NCBI GenBank assembly: GCA_021794855.1
Contig: JAJYPZ010000019.1
Coordinates: 1-10,352, forward strand
DNA from: Pseudomonadota bacterium
Lineage (GTDB): Bacteria > Pseudomonadota > Gammaproteobacteria > Burkholderiales > Sulfuriferulaceae
Length of the DNA stretch: 10,352 nt
Reading direction: 5' to 3'
Within the stretch, counting starts at the first letter, position 1. Each line of letters starts with the position of its first letter. The notes under the pieces are model-generated. The model did no database searches. It saw only the letters and a program-made list of their open reading frames with translations, and was not told where the DNA came from. A program made the translations under genes and the position numbers. Shown piece by piece: positions 7,074-10,352 of the stretch.

Positions 7074-8861
7074 TCAGGCGGCAACCTGCTCAGAAGTCGC
7101 CACAGCGGCATAACTGCGCTGATCTATATACAAACTGGAGCCGGCGGTTTTTTTCGCTTCTTTTTTAACTTCGGCAGCCACTACCGCGATCTCGTGCACT
7201 TCCTGAAACTGATTGCGGATAACAGGAACGATACCTATTGATAAAGTGGGGAATCCGTATTCCATACGGTTGCCACGGCGATCTTCTGCCGAATAGGACC
7301 CCACTCCCAATTCTTCCTGCAACACAAAACCGTTCACTGCCTGATCAAAAGCCGACAAAATCTTGGTGCAGCGCTCTTCCCAGTTTTCGCTTTGAAACAG
7401 CACAAAAAAATCGTCGCCTCCTATATGCCCGACAAAATCGATATCGCTATCGATATGCCGGATCAATACTTCAGCAGTAAGTTTGATCAGCTCGTCGCCG
7501 CGGCGGTAGCCGAAAACATCGTTAAACGGTTTAAAGCTATCCAGATCGACATAGCATACCCAAAACGATTGTGCGTTCTGCAACAGCAATTCGATCTGCT
7601 CGTTAATCGGCACATTTCCGGGCAGCAATGTCAGCGGATTGGCATAGCGCGCTTCCTGTATCTGCTGTTTGGTCATTTCCTGCATTAGCGCAAAATTGGA
7701 GCCAACGCCAGCGTAAACCTTGTCCCGGACCAGTATAAAGCCGTCGGCAAAACGTTTCTGTCCTTGCATCAGCACAAGTTGGCTCAACTCCACAATCGAC
7801 ATTTCCATATCCACAATCAGGGGATTGCTGTCCATAAATACCGTACAGGGTTTGCGACTGTACAAATCGCGGATGTAGCCATGCGAAAATTTGTCGACCA
7901 GCGTCCTGCTTAGCAGACCGACCGGCGTATCTCCTTCGAGGACAGGCAATACAGTCTGTTCGGGATTGGCCAGCAATATCTGCAAGGCGGTTTCGCTTGT
8001 GGTGTTAATCGTCACCGTCGGCACTTCCGTTAACAGCAGATGCGCTCTACGGCCGCGCTGCAGGACGACTTTCGTCCACGGATTCGCACTCACAAGATTG
8101 GAATCAAAACATTTTTTCGCCGCAGCATTGACGGATACATCCGGCTGTTTGAGCGGATATCCGATAAAATAACCTTGCCCCAGACAAATGCCCATTTCCT
8201 TCAGCACCATGAGCTCGGAACGGTGTTCGACTCCTTCCGCTATAATCATGGCACGGCTTTTTTCGGCGATCTGTTTGATAGACCGCACAAATTGCAATTT
8301 CAATGGACTCTTGTCGATACCCGCGACGAAATGCTTATCGAGCTTGACGAAATCGGGCCGCACATCGGACCATAAACGCAGACTCGAAAACCCTTCTCCC
8401 AGATCGTCCAGGGCAATTTTAAACCCGTATTCGCGCAATGCAATCAAGCCCGAAACCACTGCCGCATTATTCATTTTAGGAGAGCTTTCGGTGATTTCAA
8501 AAACCAGCCGGTCGCGCAAATCGGTTTTCTTGTCGAGCAGTTTCTTTAACAGTTCTTCGGTCAGTGCGCCAGCCAGCAGCGCAAAGGGACTGATATTTAC
8601 AAATAACTTGCCCGGCAATCCCGTACGCATGAATTCCGTAACCACGACATCGATGCAGAGACTTTCCAGCGGAACCAGCAGATTCACCCGTTCCGCCGCG
8701 CGGAATAGCGCTTGCGGCAAATGCAGTTCGCTATCGCTGGGACCCCGGACGAGACCTTCGTAACCGATCAGATGTCCCTGCTGCAAATCCATGATAGGCT
8801 GAAACAGAGGATACAAACTCCGCTTTTCCAAAATGTTTGCCAGCATTTCGCGCTTGGTCAT
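7074..8861 (-). CDS. Cyclic-di-GMP phosphodiesterase with EAL - CBS pair - GGDEF architecture
   Basis: This 595-residue cytoplasmic protein has no membrane segment. Residues about 10-240 form an EAL domain (in the form EGL, E35-L37) that hydrolyses cyclic di-GMP. Every catalytic position I aligned to Pseudomonas RocR is present: E35, N89, E122, E125, D152, D153, K173, E209 and Q229, with loop 6 as DDLGEGFSS. Residues about 265-400 look like a tandem CBS pair (TVLPVLEGDTPVGLLSR and later GFILVRDKVYAGVGS), a likely nucleotide-sensing module. Residues about 405-580 form a GGDEF domain (LTLLPGN; DLDSFKPFND; G451, G455, D456; SIGI). Its signature is GGDDF (481-485), and the inhibitory RxxD site is absent (SDID at 472-475). 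Phosphodiesterase activity is therefore well supported; cyclase activity is doubtful. The ATG has an AAGGA site upstream. It is divergent from the MshE-like ATPase. Confidence 0.93.
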   Translation of the reverse strand: MTKREMLANILEKRSLYPLFQPIMDLQQGHLIGYEGLVRGPSDSELHLPQALFRAAERVNLLVPLESLCIDVVVTEFMRTGLPGKLFVNISPFALLAGALTEELLKKLLDKKTDLRDRLVFEITESSPKMNNAAVVSGLIALREYGFKIALDDLGEGFSSLRLWSDVRPDFVKLDKHFVAGIDKSPLKLQFVRSIKQIAEKSRAMIIAEGVEHRSELMVLKEMGICLGQGYFIGYPLKQPDVSVNAAAKKCFDSNLVSANPWTKVVLQRGRRAHLLLTEVPTVTINTTSETALQILLANPEQTVLPVLEGDTPVGLLSRTLVDKFSHGYIRDLYSRKPCTVFMDSNPLIVDMEMSIVELSQLVLMQGQKRFADGFILVRDKVYAGVGSNFALMQEMTKQQIQEARYANPLTLLPGNVPINEQIELLLQNAQSFWVCYVDLDSFKPFNDVFGYRRGDELIKLTAEVLIRHIDSDIDFVGHIGGDDFFVLFQSENWEERCTKILSAFDQAVNGFVLQEELGVGSYSAEDRRGNRMEYGFPTLSIGIVPVIRNQFQEVHEIAVVAAEVKKEAKKTAGSSLYIDQRSYAAVATSEQVAA

Positions 8862-8981
8862 AAATTTTTCCTTATAGAATCACCCCGTATTTAAAATACA
8901 GCCAAATCATGACAAATTAACTACAATAATCATAATTCAGGTTAAGATATTGCATATAATTTTTATAATTGGGGTTCATCC
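8862..8981. promoter_or_regulatory. AT-rich divergent intergenic region with two TATAAT boxes
   Basis: This 120-bp spacer separates two divergent genes and must carry both start regions. On the plus strand TATAAT occurs at 8955-8960 and again at 8964-8969 as part of a direct repeat TATAATT-TT-TATAATT. TTAAGA (8942-8947) lies 16 nt before the second box. The first box would give a short leader of about 15 nt that still includes the TGGGG ribosome-binding site (8970-8974); the second would nearly remove it. On the minus strand TGTATTTTAAAT (8900-8889) is a possible -10 for the EAL-GGDEF gene, without a good -35. The exact promoters are not settled. Confidence 0.4.
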
Positions 8982-10352
8982 GTGGCACGCCCAGAAAAAA
9001 TCCGTCTCGGCGAACTGTTGGTCCGCCAGAAACTGCTTTCCGAAACGCAATTGCAACTCGCGCTGGAAGAACAAAAGAAAAGCGGTCGCAAGCTAGGCAG
9101 GTTTCTGGTCGAAAACGGTCTGGTCTCCGAAGACCAGATCGCTGAAGCCATCGCGAAACAATTGGATATTCCTTTCATCCGGCTCAAAAATTTCACCATC
9201 AAACCCGATACCACGCGTTTGCTGCCCGAAATGCAGGCCCGCCGTTTTCGCGCGCTTGTTCTGGAAAATCGCGGCGACCAGATCCTGATCGGAATGGCCG
9301 ATCCTACCGATCTGGTGGTGTATGACGAAATCGCGCGTATCGTCAAAAACAATATCGAACTCGCCGTCATCAATGAAAACGAATTATTGCAGACCATAGA
9401 TCGCGTCTACCGGAAGACCGATGAAATCACCGATCTGGCCCGCGAACTGGGACAGGATCTGGGCGACAGCTACATCGATTTCGCCAGCCTCAACAACCTG
9501 TCCGGTGCGGAAGATGCGCCGGTAGTGAAATTATTGCAATCGGTGTTCGACGACGCCACTCAGGTACGCGCTTCCGACATACACATTGAGCCGCAGGCCG
9601 ACGCGCTGCAAATCCGCTTCCGCATCGACGGCGTACTCAATCTGCAGACGCGCGCCGATATCAAAATAGCTCCGGCGCTGGCATTGCGCCTGAAATTGAT
9701 GTCCGGACTCGATATTTCCGAAAAACGCCTGCCGCAGGATGGACGTTTCGCCATCAAAGTCAAACAGCAATCCATTGATGTCCGTATTTCGACCATGCCT
9801 ACTCAATACGGCGAATCGGTCGTCATGCGGCTGCTCAACCAGAGCGGCAATACGCTGAATCTCAATGCCATCGGCATGCCCCCGGCGATGCTGGCGCGAT
9901 TCCGCAGCATATTGCGACGCCCCAACGGGCTGATACTGGTAACCGGACCTACCGGCAGCGGTAAAACCACCACACTGTATGGCGCGCTATCCGAACTCAA
10001 CAGCCCGGAGCGCAAGATTATTACCGTGGAAGACCCGGTCGAATACCGTCTCGCCGGAATTAATCAGGTTCAGGTGAATGAGAAAATCGACCTTAATTTC
10101 GCCCGCGTGCTGCGTTCCGCATTGCGACAGGATCCGGATGTGGTGCTGGTCGGCGAAATGCGCGACCAGGAAACCGCCCAGATCGGCATGCGGGCCGCAA
10201 TTACCGGCCACCTCGTCCTGTCAACCCTGCACACCAACGACGCGGCAAGTACGCCGATCCGGCTGATGGACATGGGCGTGCCGAGATATATGGTCGCAAC
10301 GTCCATCCAGGCAGTCATCGCCCAGCGTCTGGTCCGGCTCAATTGCGACAAT
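8982..10352 (+). CDS. mshE: MshE-type pilus/secretion assembly ATPase with cyclic-di-GMP-binding MshEN domain (partial, right edge)
   Basis: This is a GspE/PilB-family hexameric ATPase that powers pilin or pseudopilin assembly at the inner membrane. 457 codons are visible and no stop; homologues have about 570. The start is GTG: there is no ATG, GTG or TTG in frame between it and an upstream TAA, and TGGGG lies 7 nt before it. Residues 8-31 (RLGELLV...EEQ) and 37-60 (KLGRFLV...AKQ) form the two 24-residue MshEN motifs with the standard 5-residue spacer. The ATPase core has Walker A GPTGSGKT (322-329), the Asp box TVEDPVEY (348-355), Walker B DPDVVLVGEMRD (384-395) and the His box ITGHLVLSTLHTNDA (407-421). 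C455 probably begins the zinc-binding tetracysteine. MshE (MSHA pilus) is preferred from the N-terminus, but a GspE or PilB relative cannot be excluded without the rest of the locus. Confidence 0.9.
   Translation, partial: MARPEKIRLGELLVRQKLLSETQLQLALEEQKKSGRKLGRFLVENGLVSEDQIAEAIAKQLDIPFIRLKNFTIKPDTTRLLPEMQARRFRALVLENRGDQILIGMADPTDLVVYDEIARIVKNNIELAVINENELLQTIDRVYRKTDEITDLARELGQDLGDSYIDFASLNNLSGAEDAPVVKLLQSVFDDATQVRASDIHIEPQADALQIRFRIDGVLNLQTRADIKIAPALALRLKLMSGLDISEKRLPQDGRFAIKVKQQSIDVRISTMPTQYGESVVMRLLNQSGNTLNLNAIGMPPAMLARFRSILRRPNGLILVTGPTGSGKTTTLYGALSELNSPERKIITVEDPVEYRLAGINQVQVNEKIDLNFARVLRSALRQDPDVVLVGEMRDQETAQIGMRAAITGHLVLSTLHTNDAASTPIRLMDMGVPRYMVATSIQAVIAQRLVRLNCDN

Noticed and set aside
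9803..10351. Several minus-strand open frames opposite the ATPase gene.
   Set aside because: The plus-strand frame carries the full Walker A, Asp box, Walker B and His box, so the opposite frames are shadows.
1..10352. Search for insertion sequences, CRISPR repeats, tRNAs, rRNAs or phage genes.
   Set aside because: No transposase, long inverted repeats, regular repeat-spacer pattern or tRNA-like cloverleaf was seen; the window is nearly filled by core genes.

Overview
The window looks like a chromosomal housekeeping region of a gammaproteobacterium. The evidence is the gene order rpsB-tsf-pyrH-frr-uppS-cdsA-dxr-rseP (the arrangement seen in Pseudomonas-like genomes; enterics place dxr directly after frr), a YbhP-type protein very like the enterobacterial one, an MshE-type pilus ATPase, and an rpsB promoter and leader of the gammaproteobacterial type. 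The genus cannot be named from the sequence; a non-enteric lineage, perhaps a methanotroph-like one, is only a guess.

Layout on the minus strand, in order of transcription (right to left): an EAL-CBS-GGDEF cyclic-di-GMP protein (8861-7074); a YbhP-like endonuclease/exonuclease/phosphatase-fold protein (7023-6259); the rpsB promoter and structured leader (about 6197-6008); rpsB (6007-5261); an intrinsic terminator or attenuator (5242-5218) and a leader of about 160 nt; then the tight cluster tsf, pyrH, frr, uppS, cdsA, dxr and the first 19 codons of rseP, which runs off the left edge. The junctions inside this cluster are very short (2 nt tsf-pyrH, 21 nt pyrH-frr, 3 nt frr-uppS) or overlapping (4 nt cdsA/dxr, 1 nt dxr/rseP), except for 66 nt between uppS and cdsA. 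On the plus strand, diverging from the EAL-GGDEF gene across a 120-bp AT-rich spacer, is a secretion/type IV pilus assembly ATPase of the MshE type, cut by the right edge after 457 codons.

How they work together: rpsB, tsf and frr serve translation (ribosomal protein S2, elongation factor Ts, ribosome recycling). pyrH makes UDP for pyrimidine nucleotide and cell-envelope precursors. dxr (MEP isoprenoid pathway) and uppS (undecaprenyl diphosphate) feed the lipid carrier for peptidoglycan. cdsA makes CDP-diacylglycerol for phospholipids, and rseP is the site-2 protease of the envelope stress response. The right-hand third is a different theme: an enzyme predicted to degrade (and possibly make) cyclic di-GMP sits head-to-head with an ATPase whose N-terminus carries the tandem MshEN cyclic-di-GMP-binding motif. 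This suggests a local signalling pair controlling pilus or secretion activity. I found no mobile element, CRISPR array, tRNA or rRNA, and no clearly unprecedented system; the most interesting items are the cyclic-di-GMP pair and the structured rpsB leader.
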